In this document: positions 44,777-53,765 of the stretch, piece after piece
Layout: every line of letters begins with the position of its first letter
Numbering within the stretch: the stretch's first letter is position 1
Assembly (NCBI RefSeq): GCF_013870525.1
Contig: NZ_JACBXD010000003.1
Span: forward strand, 62,001 to 126,000
Reading direction: 5' to 3'
DNA: 64,000 nt
DNA from: Amycolatopsis pittospori
Lineage (GTDB): Bacteria; Actinomycetota; Actinomycetes; Mycobacteriales; Pseudonocardiaceae
Notes under the pieces: model-generated
Databases searched by the model: none
What the model saw: only the letters and a program-made list of their open reading frames with translations
What the model was told of the DNA's origin: nothing
Translations under genes and position numbers: made by a program

Positions 44777-46084
44777 TCAGCAGGAACAGTCACAGCAATC
44801 GCAACAGTCACAACCGTCACAGTTGTTGCACCATGCCTCGTGCGGCTTCCCGCTCCACGGTCCCGGGAACGGGTCCCGGCAGCAGAACTGGCACGAGCAG
44901 CACATGTAGGTCGCCACCGCGCAGCCGAAGAAGAACCCCCTCGGCCGGGCGGGTACCCGGAACTTCGGCGTCCAGCAGCAACCGCCCTGGCCGTCGGTCG
45001 GCGGGCCCCCGTGCTTCCGCTTCTTCTTCGGCGGTTCCTGCGGCGGACCTCCACCACCGGGAGCACCCTGCGGCGGCACCGGTCCAGGAGGCGGTACCTG
45101 GTAACCGCCCTGCGGATACTGCTGAGGCGGATAAGGCTGGTGGGGATGCTGCTGCGGCCGCGGCCCGGGTCCGATCCAGCCCGGCGGCGGCTGCTGCGGG
45201 CCGTGCCCATGACCGTGACTCCGGCTGATGAGGCCGTGCCCGAAAGCACGCCGGACCGCCTGGCGCAGTTCGTGCACCAGCAGGACGTGCACCAGCTTGG
45301 GCTGATCGAAGCGCACCTCGCGAAGGGCCAGTTCGACGCCGAGCACGGCGTCGTCGCACAGCCGCCGCGCTTCGGTGAGCCCGGTGCCGGTGACCGTCAG
45401 CGGGTTCCACGCGCCGGCCGCCTCGTCCTCGGCGAGGTCCTCGACGGCGTCGAGCAGATGCGCGGCCCGGCCGAACAGCCTTCCGGCCTCGGCCAGCGGC
45501 GCGGCGTTCTCCGGGCGGCAGGCCAGAACGGCGGTGTGCGCGAACGCGGCCGACGTCGCCAGCTCCGCGGGTTCGGTGGCCAGCACGGCCGAATCCCCCA
45601 GGCGGACGGCGCGTTCGATCTCGCCCTGCCGGTCGACGGCCTCGGTCAGGACGGCGGTGTCGAAGCCGATCCGTGTACCGGTCCGGCTCCCCTGGTCCGC
45701 CCAGCGTGTGGCCATCCGCTTCGCGGCGACGGCGACGGTACGCCGTGCGAAGGCGCCGTCGCGGTCTTCGACGTGGTCGGTGATCTTGGCCGACGCCAGC
45801 ACGAGGGAGACCGCGGCCGCGAGCTGGGCACCGCCACCCCGCGCGACCGAAGTCCCCTTCATCGCCCGAAGCGGACAAGGGCCGGCGTCGCGGCGTCCTT
45901 CGGCGCGCGGCGACTGGGCTTCGACGAGCGCGGAGATGATCAAGCCGTCGTAGTTCGTCACCATTCGGGCGAGATGTCCGTGTTCGTCGCGCAGTGCAAG
46001 GCAAAGCCCGCAGAGATGCGCCATCCAGTCGGCGTGCAGACCGGCGGAAAGCCGGTGACGGCACGGCCTGATGATCCCGAACAT
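44777..46084 (-). CDS. DUF5685 family protein with Cys-rich tail
   Basis: 435 residues. The N-terminal 270 residues match DUF5685: MFGIIRPCRHRLSAGLHADW, MAHLCGLCLALRDEHGHLAR, MVTNYDGLIISALVEAQ, KGTSVARGGGAQLAAAVSLV, then a helical region. A His/Pro/Gln/Gly-rich linker follows (about 275-355). The C-terminus is extraordinarily cysteine-rich: CCWTPKF, MCCSCQFCCRDPF and a final CNNCDGCDCCDCCDCSC. These repeated CC/CDC units look like a metal-binding or palmitoylation-type tail. The open frame continues upstream of the ATG at 46084 but without family similarity. It probably shares a transcript with uvrB. Confidence 0.8.
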   Translation of the reverse strand: MFGIIRPCRHRLSAGLHADWMAHLCGLCLALRDEHGHLARMVTNYDGLIISALVEAQSPRAEGRRDAGPCPLRAMKGTSVARGGGAQLAAAVSLVLASAKITDHVEDRDGAFARRTVAVAAKRMATRWADQGSRTGTRIGFDTAVLTEAVDRQGEIERAVRLGDSAVLATEPAELATSAAFAHTAVLACRPENAAPLAEAGRLFGRAAHLLDAVEDLAEDEAAGAWNPLTVTGTGLTEARRLCDDAVLGVELALREVRFDQPKLVHVLLVHELRQAVRRAFGHGLISRSHGHGHGPQQPPPGWIGPGPRPQQHPHQPYPPQQYPQGGYQVPPPGPVPPQGAPGGGGPPQEPPKKKRKHGGPPTDGQGGCCWTPKFRVPARPRGFFFGCAVATYMCCSCQFCCRDPFPGPWSGKPHEAWCNNCDGCDCCDCCDCSC

Positions 46085-46226
46085 GCGTGGACTCCCGCTC
46101 ACCCGTATGGCAGAACCAGCGCACCCTATCCGGCCGGGCGGCACTACTCCGGCGGAACACCGAAACCGTGATCGTCCACCCGGTTGGGTGGTGGCCGCGA
46201 GCGCCGGAGCCTTCCAAGATGAGCGC

Positions 46227-46742
46227 ATGACCGCGCTGCACCCGCCCAAGGTCGAGTACTTCGACCCGTCCGCGAAGACCAACACCGACCCCAAGGGCGT
46301 CGTAAGGGAGGTCGAGGAATACCGCGAAGAGCCCTTCGGCCTCTACATGGCGCGGCCGACCCCCGGGCGGGCGCAGTTCCACTACCTCGAGTCCTGGCTG
46401 CTGCCGGACCTCGGCCTGCGGATCACCGACTTCTGGTTCAACGCCGGTCACGAACGCGATCAGGACTTCTACCTCGACGTCGTCGACATCCGCCGCGAAG
46501 GCGGCACCTGGGTCGTCACCGACCTCTACCTCGATCTCGTACTGAAGGACAAGAAGTCCGTCCAGGTGATCGACACCGACGAACTCCTCGACGCCGTCAC
46601 CAGCGGGCTGCTCTCCCCCACCGACGGCGAACGCGCGCTCGGCATCAGCCACGCGACCGTGGACGGGCTGGCCACCTACGGCCACGACCTGCGCGCCTGG
46701 CTGTCCACAAAGGACATCACGCTCGGCTGGCGGCGGCACTGA
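46227..46742 (+). CDS. DUF402 domain protein
   Basis: 171 residues with the DUF402 fold: GLYMARPTPGRAQFHYLESW, GLRITDFWFNAGHERDQDFY LDVVDI, VTDLYLDLVLKDKKSVQVID and DTDELLDAVTSGLLSPTDGE. The D-x-D-x-D run (YLDVVDI, YLDLVL, DTDEL) is the divalent-metal-binding site of family members that hydrolyse nucleoside di- and triphosphates or related phosphoesters. The start is the ATG at 46227; upstream in-frame sequence overlaps the DUF5685 promoter. The two genes are divergent. Confidence 0.82.
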   Translation: MTALHPPKVEYFDPSAKTNTDPKGVVREVEEYREEPFGLYMARPTPGRAQFHYLESWLLPDLGLRITDFWFNAGHERDQDFYLDVVDIRREGGTWVVTDLYLDLVLKDKKSVQVIDTDELLDAVTSGLLSPTDGERALGISHATVDGLATYGHDLRAWLSTKDITLGWRRH

Positions 46743-46870
46743 CGAGGCGTTCGGCGCCGATTCGCGGTACTTGTGCCGTACTTCACGCAAGTCCTCTCAC
46801 AACCGACGAGCCAGGACGGTGACACGTAGGGTGCGAAAGGACCGGCACCCGAGGGATCTGCGAGGAATGG

Positions 46871-48391
46871 ATGGAAGCCGCCCACGCGGCCGAAACACCG
46901 ACCGCGTCCGGCACGACGTTCGCCCGGCTTCCGGTGGCCTTGCTCGCCGTCGCCGCCGCGGCGGCACTGCTGGCGACGGCGTGGCGGTACGGCTACTTCG
47001 GCGACGAACTGTACTTCCTCTCCGCCGGCAAGCGGCTGGCCTGGGGCTACGCGGACCAGCCGCCGGTCCTCCCGGCACTGGCGTGGGCGATGGACTCGCT
47101 CGCGCCGGGGAACCTCTTCGTGTTCCGGCTCCCCGCTGTCTTGGCGACGGCGGCCGGGGTGGTGTTCACCGGGCTCATCGCGTACGAGATGGGCGGCGAC
47201 CGCCGGGCGCAGACCCGGGCAGCCGCCGCGTACGCGATCTGCGGGCAGTTCATCGGCAGCGGGCACTACCTGGCGACGTCGACGATCGATCCGGCGCTGT
47301 GGGCCCTCATCGCATGGCTGCTGGTGCGGTGGATGCGGACGCGCGACGACAACCTGTTGCTGTGGCTGGGCCTGGCCACCGCCGTCGCGCTCAACGTCAA
47401 ACTCCTCATCGCCGCGTTCTGGATCGCCGCGGGAGTGGCGATCCTCGTCTTCGGACCGCGGGATCTCCTGCGCAGGCCCAAACTCTGGATCGGCGCGGCC
47501 ATCGCGGCGCTCTCACTCGTGCCCACCCTGTGGTGGCAGGCCGCGAACGGCTGGCCCCAGCTGGAGATGGGCGACGTCATCGCGCACGAGACCACCGGCG
47601 GCTGGAGCGGCCGCGCCGGATTCCTGCCCGCCCTGCTCACCGGTGCCGGGCTCGGCATCGGCGCCGTCGGTGTCCTTTATGGACTCTGGGTGCTGCTGTT
47701 CTCGCCGCGACTACGCGAACACCGGTTCCTCGGCTGGACCGCGGTCGGCGTGATCGCGCTGTTCATCCTGTCCAACGGCCGGTACTACTACGCCGCCGGG
47801 ATGTTCGGGATCCTCTGGGCCGGCGCGGCCGTCCATTTCGGGCGGCTGAAGCCGTCGCTGTGGTTCCGCTGGATCCCGACGTGGCCGGTGTTCCTGCTTT
47901 CCGCGCTGTACAGCCTTCCGTACGCGCTGCCGGTGTGGCCCGCCACCTGGCTCGCGGAAGGCCGTGACGTCCCGCGTCCGGCGTACGCGCTCGAAGAGAT
48001 CGGCTGGCCGGATCTCGCCCGTTCGGTGTCGGACGCGTATCACCGGCTCCCGCCGGAGCAGCAGGCGCGCACCACGCTCGTCACGGCCGGGTACTGGCAG
48101 GCCGGAGCACTGGACCGATACGGCCCCGAATTCGGGCTTCCCGCCGCCTACAGCCCCAGCCGGGGTTTCTGGTACTTCGGCCACCCGCCGGAGACCGCGG
48201 ACAGCGTGCTGTTCGTCGGACCGGATCCGGCGCGGTTGCACCGCTCGTTCACCGACGCCCGGATCGTGTCCCGCGTCGACAACGCGCTCGGCGTCCGCAA
48301 CGTGAGCCGCGGGATGCCGATCTGGCTGGTCACCGGCCGCACCGAATCCTGGGCGGACGCCTGGCCGGGGCTGCGGGAATTCCGGGTCTGA
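46871..48391 (+). CDS. GT39-type membrane glycosyltransferase
   Basis: A 506-residue polytopic protein of the dolichyl-phosphate-mannose/ArnT-like (GT39, PMT_2) group. The first external loop has the catalytic acidic residues (YFGDELYFLSAGKRLAWGYA, DQPPVLPALAWAMDSL), followed by FRLPAVLATAAGVVFTGLIA, about ten more helices, and a soluble C-terminal region (about 400-506). It probably transfers a sugar from a polyprenyl phosphate carrier to an envelope acceptor. Unlinked to other cell-wall genes here. Confidence 0.88.
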   Translation: MEAAHAAETPTASGTTFARLPVALLAVAAAAALLATAWRYGYFGDELYFLSAGKRLAWGYADQPPVLPALAWAMDSLAPGNLFVFRLPAVLATAAGVVFTGLIAYEMGGDRRAQTRAAAAYAICGQFIGSGHYLATSTIDPALWALIAWLLVRWMRTRDDNLLLWLGLATAVALNVKLLIAAFWIAAGVAILVFGPRDLLRRPKLWIGAAIAALSLVPTLWWQAANGWPQLEMGDVIAHETTGGWSGRAGFLPALLTGAGLGIGAVGVLYGLWVLLFSPRLREHRFLGWTAVGVIALFILSNGRYYYAAGMFGILWAGAAVHFGRLKPSLWFRWIPTWPVFLLSALYSLPYALPVWPATWLAEGRDVPRPAYALEEIGWPDLARSVSDAYHRLPPEQQARTTLVTAGYWQAGALDRYGPEFGLPAAYSPSRGFWYFGHPPETADSVLFVGPDPARLHRSFTDARIVSRVDNALGVRNVSRGMPIWLVTGRTESWADAWPGLREFRV

Positions 48392-48400
48392 CCAGCCAGG

Positions 48401-49585
48401 CTACGGGGTCCAGCCGGTCGCCTCGGCCCACGCGTCGGCGCGGGTGAAGGCGGCGTCGACCCAGACCTGCTTCTCGTCCGTGTACTGCTCGACGGTCCCG
48501 TCACTGGAGTGCTTCGCCGCCATGGCGTTCTTGACCGCCGCGTAGGCGTCGCGCTCGTCCGGGTTCTGCCGCAGCCACTCCGGGAACAGCAGCGCGAGCC
48601 GCCAGGCCGGCGTCTCCTGCGACCGGACGTGCAGGTTGACCGGACGACGCGGGTCGCCGCCGAAGTGGAAACGCTTCGGCCAGGTGCCCTCTTCGCCGTG
48701 CGCGTCGTCGAACCAGTCGCCTTCCGCACGCGGAAAACCGGCGTCGGAGAGCGCTTCGGCCAGCCCGTCGGCGATGTCCACAGTGGACACGGTGAGCTGC
48801 AGGTCGAGAATGTCCTTGGCGGGCAACCCGGGAACGGACGTCGAGCCGATGTGGTCGACCCGTACGGCACGATCCCCCACCACCACGCGGATCCGGGCCA
48901 GCGCCCGCTCGGCCTGGACCGGCCACGTCTCGTCGTACTCCGCGATCTTCGGCGACATCGGCGCCCGCGGCTTGCGGAGCCGCACGTTCGCCTCGAACGG
49001 GGTCAGCCTGTCCGCCCAGAGCGCGTCGACGTCGGCGAGCACGATGTCGGGGGCACCGCTGTTGTCGAGCCAGACGTCGGCCACCGCGCGGCGCTGGTCG
49101 GTGGTCGCCTGCGCCTTGATCCTGGCGCGCGCGTCGGCCTCGGGCATCCCGCGGGCCTCGACCAGACGGCGGAGCCGGACCTCTTCCGGCGCGTCGACCA
49201 TGACGACGAGGTGGTACATCGGCGCGAGGCCGCCTTCGACGAGCAGCGGGATGTCGTGGACGATGATCGCGTCCGGCGCCGCCTCCGCCATCAGCTCGGC
49301 CGTCCGCGCGCCGACCCGGGGGTGGACGATCGAGTTCAGCCGCTTGCGGGACTCCTCGTCGGCGAACGCCTTGGCGGCGAGCGCGGCACGATCGAGTGAA
49401 CCGTCGGAAGCGAGGATGTCGTCCCCGAACGCCTCGACGAGTTCGGCGAGCCCGGGCGTCCCCGGCTGGACGACCTCCCTGGCGATCTTGTCGGAGTCGA
49501 TGAGGACGGCGCCGTGCTCGGAAAGCCGGTTCGCCACCGTTGATTTTCCGGCGCCGATCCCGCCGGTCAGGCCCACACGCAGCAT
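48401..49585 (-). CDS. coaE: Dephospho-CoA kinase fused to a GrpB domain
   Basis: A 394-residue fusion. Residues 1-205 are CoaE, the last enzyme of CoA biosynthesis, with P-loop [12 protein letters not shown], the substrate motif [20 protein letters not shown] and the lid region [17 protein letters not shown]. Residues 210-394 are a GrpB/UPF0157 domain of the nucleotidyltransferase superfamily: [57 protein letters not shown]. This fusion is standard in mycobacteria and relatives, where the GrpB part affects CoaE stability or activity. It lies next to rpsA as usual. Confidence 0.96.
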   Translation of the reverse strand: MLRVGLTGGIGAGKSTVANRLSEHGAVLIDSDKIAREVVQPGTPGLAELVEAFGDDILASDGSLDRAALAAKAFADEESRKRLNSIVHPRVGARTAELMAEAAPDAIIVHDIPLLVEGGLAPMYHLVVMVDAPEEVRLRRLVEARGMPEADARARIKAQATTDQRRAVADVWLDNSGAPDIVLADVDALWADRLTPFEANVRLRKPRAPMSPKIAEYDETWPVQAERALARIRVVVGDRAVRVDHIGSTSVPGLPAKDILDLQLTVSTVDIADGLAEALSDAGFPRAEGDWFDDAHGEEGTWPKRFHFGGDPRRPVNLHVRSQETPAWRLALLFPEWLRQNPDERDAYAAVKNAMAAKHSSDGTVEQYTDEKQVWVDAAFTRADAWAEATGWTP

Positions 49586-49782
49586 GACGATCAGCCTAGT
49601 GCCGCCACCTGGGCAGACCGCGCAGGGTCACGTCCCGAGTACGTCCGGCACAACGGGGTCCGAAAGGCAAGATCATCGTGACGCGCGACTCAATCATTTC
49701 GGGTGACACGCCGGTCGGTTACGCGGTTTCGGGGGCCTGATTGCGTACCGTGCGCGGCGAAGGTAGCCCACACGGAGGAAAG

Positions 49783-50007
49783 ATGGCAGACGGCAAGCAC
49801 GCCGGAAGGCACCGGCTCGGTACGCCGGGGCTGACGCATTGTGTCCTCCATCGTCCCGTGGCCGAAGCCCTCGCCGAATATCGGCGCACGTGGCTGAGCG
49901 CGCTCCTCGTCCCGGCCAAGCACAGCTTCGCCGGACTCCGCCGCAAGGCCCGTGCCGCGGCCCTCGAACGCATCTGGGTGCCGGCCGTCCGGCCCGCCAC
50001 CTCCTGA
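49783..50007 (+). CDS. Small basic hypothetical protein
   Basis: 74 residues: KHAGRHRLGTPGLTHCVLHR, PVAEALAEYRRTWLSALLVP, then FAGLRRKARAAALERIWVPA. GGAGGAAAG precedes the ATG, and codon third positions are GC-rich, both supporting a real gene. It is very basic with one predicted amphipathic helix, and no family is recognised. It ends 15 bp before a long palindrome that separates it from rpsA. Confidence 0.55.
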   Translation: MADGKHAGRHRLGTPGLTHCVLHRPVAEALAEYRRTWLSALLVPAKHSFAGLRRKARAAALERIWVPAVRPATS

Positions 50008-50022
50008 CCCACCCCACCCTCC

Positions 50023-50087
50023 CGCGTTTAGTCCTCTGAATGCGGTAGTTGTCTTGCGCAAGTACCGCATTCAGAGGACTAAACGCG
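50023..50087. repeat. 65-nt long palindrome between convergent genes
   Basis: Perfect 25-bp arms (left arm CGCGTTTAGTCCTCTG then AATGCGGTA) enclosing a 15-nt loop that itself contains CTTGCGCAAG. Closely related to the element at 42504: the outer T-A pair in TTTAGTCC/GGACTAAA is C-G in the other copy (TTCAGTCC/GGACTGAA). Confidence 0.9.
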
Positions 50088-50100
50088 GTCTGGACACAAA

Positions 50101-50139
50101 GAAAGCGGCCCCGGTCCGTGGAGGACCGGGGCCGCTTTC
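50101..50139 (-). terminator. rpsA terminator
   Basis: A 17-bp perfect stem GAAAGCGGCCCCGGTCC / GGACCGGGGCCGCTTTC with a 5-nt loop, 26 bp beyond the rpsA stop. On the minus strand it is followed by TTTGTGTCC. Confidence 0.88.
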
Positions 50140-50165
50140 TGTCAGCTACTGGCTGAGCGCCTGGA

Positions 50166-51665
50166 TCACGCGCCGCCCGACAGCTTCTCGCGGAGAGCCG
50201 CGAGCTGCTCGTCGCTGGCCAGCGTGCCACCGCTCTTGGCCTCGGCCGGAGCGGAGGTGTAGCTCTGCTCGCCCGAGTCGCTGCTGGTGACACCGGTCGC
50301 GGCGTCGGCGGCGGCTTCGGCGTCGGCCTCGGCGGCCTTGACGACCTGCTTCATGTGAGCCTCGTAGCGGGTGTGAGCCTCGGCGTACTGACGCTCCCAC
50401 TCCTCACGCTGCTTGTCGAAGCCTTCCTGCCACTCCTGGGTGTCCGGGTCGAAACCTTCGGGGTAGATGTAGTTGCCCTCGGTGTCGTACTCGGCGGCCA
50501 TGCCGTACTGAGTGGGGTCGAACTCGGTCTCCGGCGTGACGCCCTCGTTCGCCTGCTTCAGCGACAGCGAGATGCGACGACGCTCGAGGTCGATGTCGAT
50601 GACCTTGACCATCACGTCGCCGTTGACCTGGACGACCTGCTCCGGGATCTCCACGTGGCGCTCGGCCAGCTCGGAGATGTGCACCAGGCCCTCGATGCCC
50701 TCTTCGACGCGCACGAACGCACCGAACGGAACGAGCTTGGTGACCTTGCCCGGCACGATCTGGCCGATCGCGTGGGTGCGGGCGAACTGACGCCACGGGT
50801 CTTCCTGGGTCGCCTTCAGCGACAGCGAGACGCGCTCGCGGTCCATGTCGACGTCCAGAACCTCGACCGTGACCTCCTGGCCGACCTCGACGACCTCGGA
50901 CGGGTGGTCGATGTGCTTCCAGGACAGCTCGGAGACGTGCACCAGGCCGTCGACGCCACCCAGGTCCACGAAGGCACCGAAGTTGACGATGGACGACACG
51001 ACGCCCTTGCGGACCTGGCCCTTGGCGAGCGCGTTGAGGAACTCGCTGCGCACCTCGGACTGGGTCTGCTCCAGGTAGGCGCGGCGGGACAGGACCACGT
51101 TGTTGCGGTTCTTGTCCAGCTCGATGATCTTCGCCTCGAGCTCGCGGCCGACGTACGGCTGCAGGTCGCGCACACGGCGCATCTCGACCAGCGACGCCGG
51201 CAGGAAGCCGCGCAGGCCGATGTCCAGGATGAGGCCGCCCTTGACGACCTCGATGACGGTGCCCTTGACGGGCTCGTCCTTCTCCTTGAGCTCCTCGATC
51301 GTGCCCCAGGCGCGCTCGTACTGCGCACGCTTCTTGGACAGGATCAGACGGCCTTCCTTGTCCTCCTTCTGGAGGACCAGGGCTTCGACCTCATCGCCGA
51401 CGGTGACAACCTCAGCCGGGTCGACATCGTGCTTGATGGAGAGCTCGCGCGAGGGGATGACACCCTCGGTCTTGTAGCCGATGTCGAGCAGGACCTCGTC
51501 GCGGTCGACCTTGACGATGGTGCCTTCAACGATGTCGCCATCGTTGAAGTACTTGATCGTCTTGTCGATCGCAGCGAGGAAGTCTTCCTCCGACCCGATG
51601 TCGTTGATAGCGACTTGCTGGGGCCCGGCGGGGGCGGTCGGGGCGGTGGCGGTGTCGGTCGTCAT
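50166..51665 (-). CDS. rpsA: 30S ribosomal protein S1
   Basis: A 499-residue S1 protein needed for initiation on structured or weak-SD mRNAs. Four S1 RNA-binding domains are visible: FNDGDIVEGTIVKVDRDEVL, PVKGTVIEVVKGGLILDIGL, VRKGVVSSIVNFGAFVDLGG, and PGKVTKLVPFGAFVRVEEGI. Repeat-end phrases VHVSELSWKHIDHPSEVV and VHISELAERHVEIPEQVV are present. The acidic, alanine-rich C-terminus (AAEADAEAAADAA) is typical of actinobacterial S1. The ATG follows CCGGAGC. A long leader of about 195 nt is predicted from the promoter at 51865-51894. Confidence 0.98.
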   Translation of the reverse strand: MTTDTATAPTAPAGPQQVAINDIGSEEDFLAAIDKTIKYFNDGDIVEGTIVKVDRDEVLLDIGYKTEGVIPSRELSIKHDVDPAEVVTVGDEVEALVLQKEDKEGRLILSKKRAQYERAWGTIEELKEKDEPVKGTVIEVVKGGLILDIGLRGFLPASLVEMRRVRDLQPYVGRELEAKIIELDKNRNNVVLSRRAYLEQTQSEVRSEFLNALAKGQVRKGVVSSIVNFGAFVDLGGVDGLVHVSELSWKHIDHPSEVVEVGQEVTVEVLDVDMDRERVSLSLKATQEDPWRQFARTHAIGQIVPGKVTKLVPFGAFVRVEEGIEGLVHISELAERHVEIPEQVVQVNGDVMVKVIDIDLERRRISLSLKQANEGVTPETEFDPTQYGMAAEYDTEGNYIYPEGFDPDTQEWQEGFDKQREEWERQYAEAHTRYEAHMKQVVKAAEADAEAAADAATGVTSSDSGEQSYTSAPAEAKSGGTLASDEQLAALREKLSGGA

Positions 51666-51864
51666 TAGGCGGGTTGCTCCGGTGGATGGGAAGTAGTGGG
51701 TTTGCGGTTAGGGCACCATGGGCTCATCCGACATGAGGCGACCGCATTAGCAAACGTCCACAGGGAACGACCGCGAGCATCACCGCATACGGTGCGCGAC
51801 CCCCTGACCCGGCCGCTGAGCGAACCGGGGGAAAGAGTAGCGCGAACCCACTGCGCTAACAGAT

Positions 51865-51894
51865 ATCCTACGCGGCCCCCTGTACACGGCACAA
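51865..51894 (-). promoter_or_regulatory. Probable rpsA promoter
   Basis: On the minus strand TTGTGC and TAGGAT are separated by 18 bp. Transcription would start near 51858, giving a leader of roughly 195 nt before rpsA. The region to 51969 also contains TAGAGT (plus strand, about 51927), a candidate -10 for the divergent methyltransferase gene. Confidence 0.55.
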
Positions 51895-51969
51895 TCAGGG
51901 TCGCCCGCGCGATCACGGCGGGCGGATAGAGTCTTCCGCAAAGCCCTGACCTGGGGAAAGGATATCGGT

Positions 51970-52833
51970 TTGAGTCAGCAGTCCGCCACCGAGCAGCAGA
52001 CGGAGGCCGAAAGGCACGCGCAGGCCGAGGAGCGGCTCGGCACCGCAGGGGTCGCCTACCGGGCCGTTTCGGCGCCGGAGGCGACGGCCGCGAACCTGGC
52101 GTGGTGGGACGCCGACGCGGACGACTACCAAGCGACCCACGGCGGCTTCCTCGGCGACGCGGACTTCGTCTGGTGTCCCGAGGGCCTCCGCGAGGCCGAC
52201 GTCGCACTTCTGGGTGAAGTCGCCGGGAAGCGGATCCTCGAAGTCGGGTGTGGACAGGCGGCGTGCTCGCGCTGGCTCGCCGAGCAGGGCGCCGAAGCGG
52301 TCGCGACCGATCTGTCGGCGGGCATGCTCCGCCACGCGCGGGAGGGCAACGAGCGGACCGGTCCCGTCGTCCCGCTCGTACAGGCGACGGCCGAATCGCT
52401 CCCGTTCGCCGACGCGAGCTTCGACTCGGCGTGCTCGGCCTTCGGCGCGATCCCGTTCGTGGCGTCGGTGGACGTCGTGTTCGCCGAAGTGCACCGGGTA
52501 CTCCGGCCGGGTGCCCGGTGGGTGTTCTCGGTGACCCACCCGATGCGCTGGATCTTCCCCGACGATCCCGGCCCGCAGGGCCTCACCGTCACCCAGCCGT
52601 ATTTCGACCGCACTCCGTACGTCGAGGTCGACGACGAGGGCGTCGCGACCTACGTCGAGTACCACCGCACCGTCGGCGACTACGTCCGCGCGCTCGCCGA
52701 CGCCGGTTTCGCGCTGACGGATCTCATCGAACCCGCCTGGCCGGAGGGGCACTCGCGCACCTGGGGCCAGTGGAGCCCGTTACGCGGCAAACTCTTCCCG
52801 GGTACGGCGATCTTCTGCACCCAGCGGGGATGA
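51970..52833 (+). CDS. Class I SAM-dependent methyltransferase
   Basis: A 287-residue methyltransferase. Motif I is KRILEVGCGQAACSRWLAEQ, motif II AVATDLSAGMLRHAREGN, then ATAESLPFADASFDSACSAF and EVHRVLRPGARWVFSVTHPM (motif IV/post-I regions). The TTG start at 51970 follows GGGGAAAGGA. The TTG start and divergent position from rpsA are conserved in many actinobacteria. The acceptor is unknown. It overlaps the following GNAT gene by four bases (ATGA). Confidence 0.9.
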   Translation: MSQQSATEQQTEAERHAQAEERLGTAGVAYRAVSAPEATAANLAWWDADADDYQATHGGFLGDADFVWCPEGLREADVALLGEVAGKRILEVGCGQAACSRWLAEQGAEAVATDLSAGMLRHAREGNERTGPVVPLVQATAESLPFADASFDSACSAFGAIPFVASVDVVFAEVHRVLRPGARWVFSVTHPMRWIFPDDPGPQGLTVTQPYFDRTPYVEVDDEGVATYVEYHRTVGDYVRALADAGFALTDLIEPAWPEGHSRTWGQWSPLRGKLFPGTAIFCTQRG

Positions 52834-53732
52834 TCCGGGCGGCGGAACTGCAGCGGGCACGGTTCGCCGCGCTCGATCCGCTGCTTCCGCCGCCATCGGC
52901 GCTCCCGCCCGGCGATCCCGTCGAAGCGGCCGGTGCCGCCGGGACGATCGCGCACGTACGGTTCCCGGCGGGTTCGTGGCAGCGGCTCTGGAGTCCGGCG
53001 CAGCTGCAGATCCTCTCCGCGGTCCTCGGCCGGAACGCCGGCGCGGGAATGAACGCGCTGCTCTCCGCCTGGCGCGAGCGGATCACGCTCGCCGGCGCCG
53101 AGACCGATTCGTCGTGCACGGTCACCTGGCCCAGCCGTGACGTCGTGGTCGCGCGCGCCCTGCTCGACCACGGGCTCACGCCGCAACTGGCGCTCGCCGT
53201 CCGTGCGCCGGCGCCGGGCCGGGCGCACGCCGTGCCGGGCGTGACCGTCCGCGAATCCAGGCGCGGGGATCTCGAGGAGATCGTCGAGCTCAGGTACGAG
53301 GAACTCCGCTACACCTCGTACGTCGGCCATGGCGTCCTCCAGCCAGGCGCCAGGGCGTTGCTCGCCGAAGAGGTCAGCCGCGGGTTGCAGTTCGGCGGCC
53401 GCGTCTGGATCGCCGAAGAAGAAGGTGTCACCGTGGGAATGGTGACCGGCGGAAAACGTTCACCGGCCCCCGGCGACGCGCTCGCCGGGCGGGTGAGACC
53501 CGGCGAATGGGGCTACCTCGGCACGCTCGCGGTCACCGCGGCCGCACGGGGACGCGGGATCGGGCGCGCGCTGACCGCGGTCGCGCACGACGAACTGTTC
53601 TCGCCGTCGCTGACCGGTACGTTCGTCTCGTACAATCCGGCCAATCCGCTTTCCCCGGTGTTCTGGCACCGGCAGGGTTATCGTCCACTATGGACGACGT
53701 GGGCGGTGAGCCCCGCCACTGCCCTGCGGTAG
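52830..53732 (+). CDS. GNAT family N-acetyltransferase (first of a tandem pair)
   Basis: A 300-residue protein. The C-terminal GNAT domain is recognisable: VTVRESRRGDLEEIVELRYE, GRVWIAEEEGVTVGMVTGG, then the acetyl-CoA loop LAVTAAARGRGIGRALTAVA and FWHRQGYRPLWTTWAV. The N-terminal 130 residues (MIRAAELQRARFAALDPLLP, WPSRDVVVARALLDHGLTPQ) form a second GNAT-like half without the CoA loop. Translationally coupled to the methyltransferase and followed by a diverged copy. Confidence 0.88.
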   Translation: MIRAAELQRARFAALDPLLPPPSALPPGDPVEAAGAAGTIAHVRFPAGSWQRLWSPAQLQILSAVLGRNAGAGMNALLSAWRERITLAGAETDSSCTVTWPSRDVVVARALLDHGLTPQLALAVRAPAPGRAHAVPGVTVRESRRGDLEEIVELRYEELRYTSYVGHGVLQPGARALLAEEVSRGLQFGGRVWIAEEEGVTVGMVTGGKRSPAPGDALAGRVRPGEWGYLGTLAVTAAARGRGIGRALTAVAHDELFSPSLTGTFVSYNPANPLSPVFWHRQGYRPLWTTWAVSPATALR

Positions 53733-53765
53733 CGGTGATCGGCGCTGTCGACCCCTGGGGACGGG

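Noticed and set aside
42971..46171. 1066-codon plus-strand open frame opposite uvrB and the DUF5685 gene
   Set aside because: Both minus-strand genes are clear families; the long frame is a codon-bias artefact.
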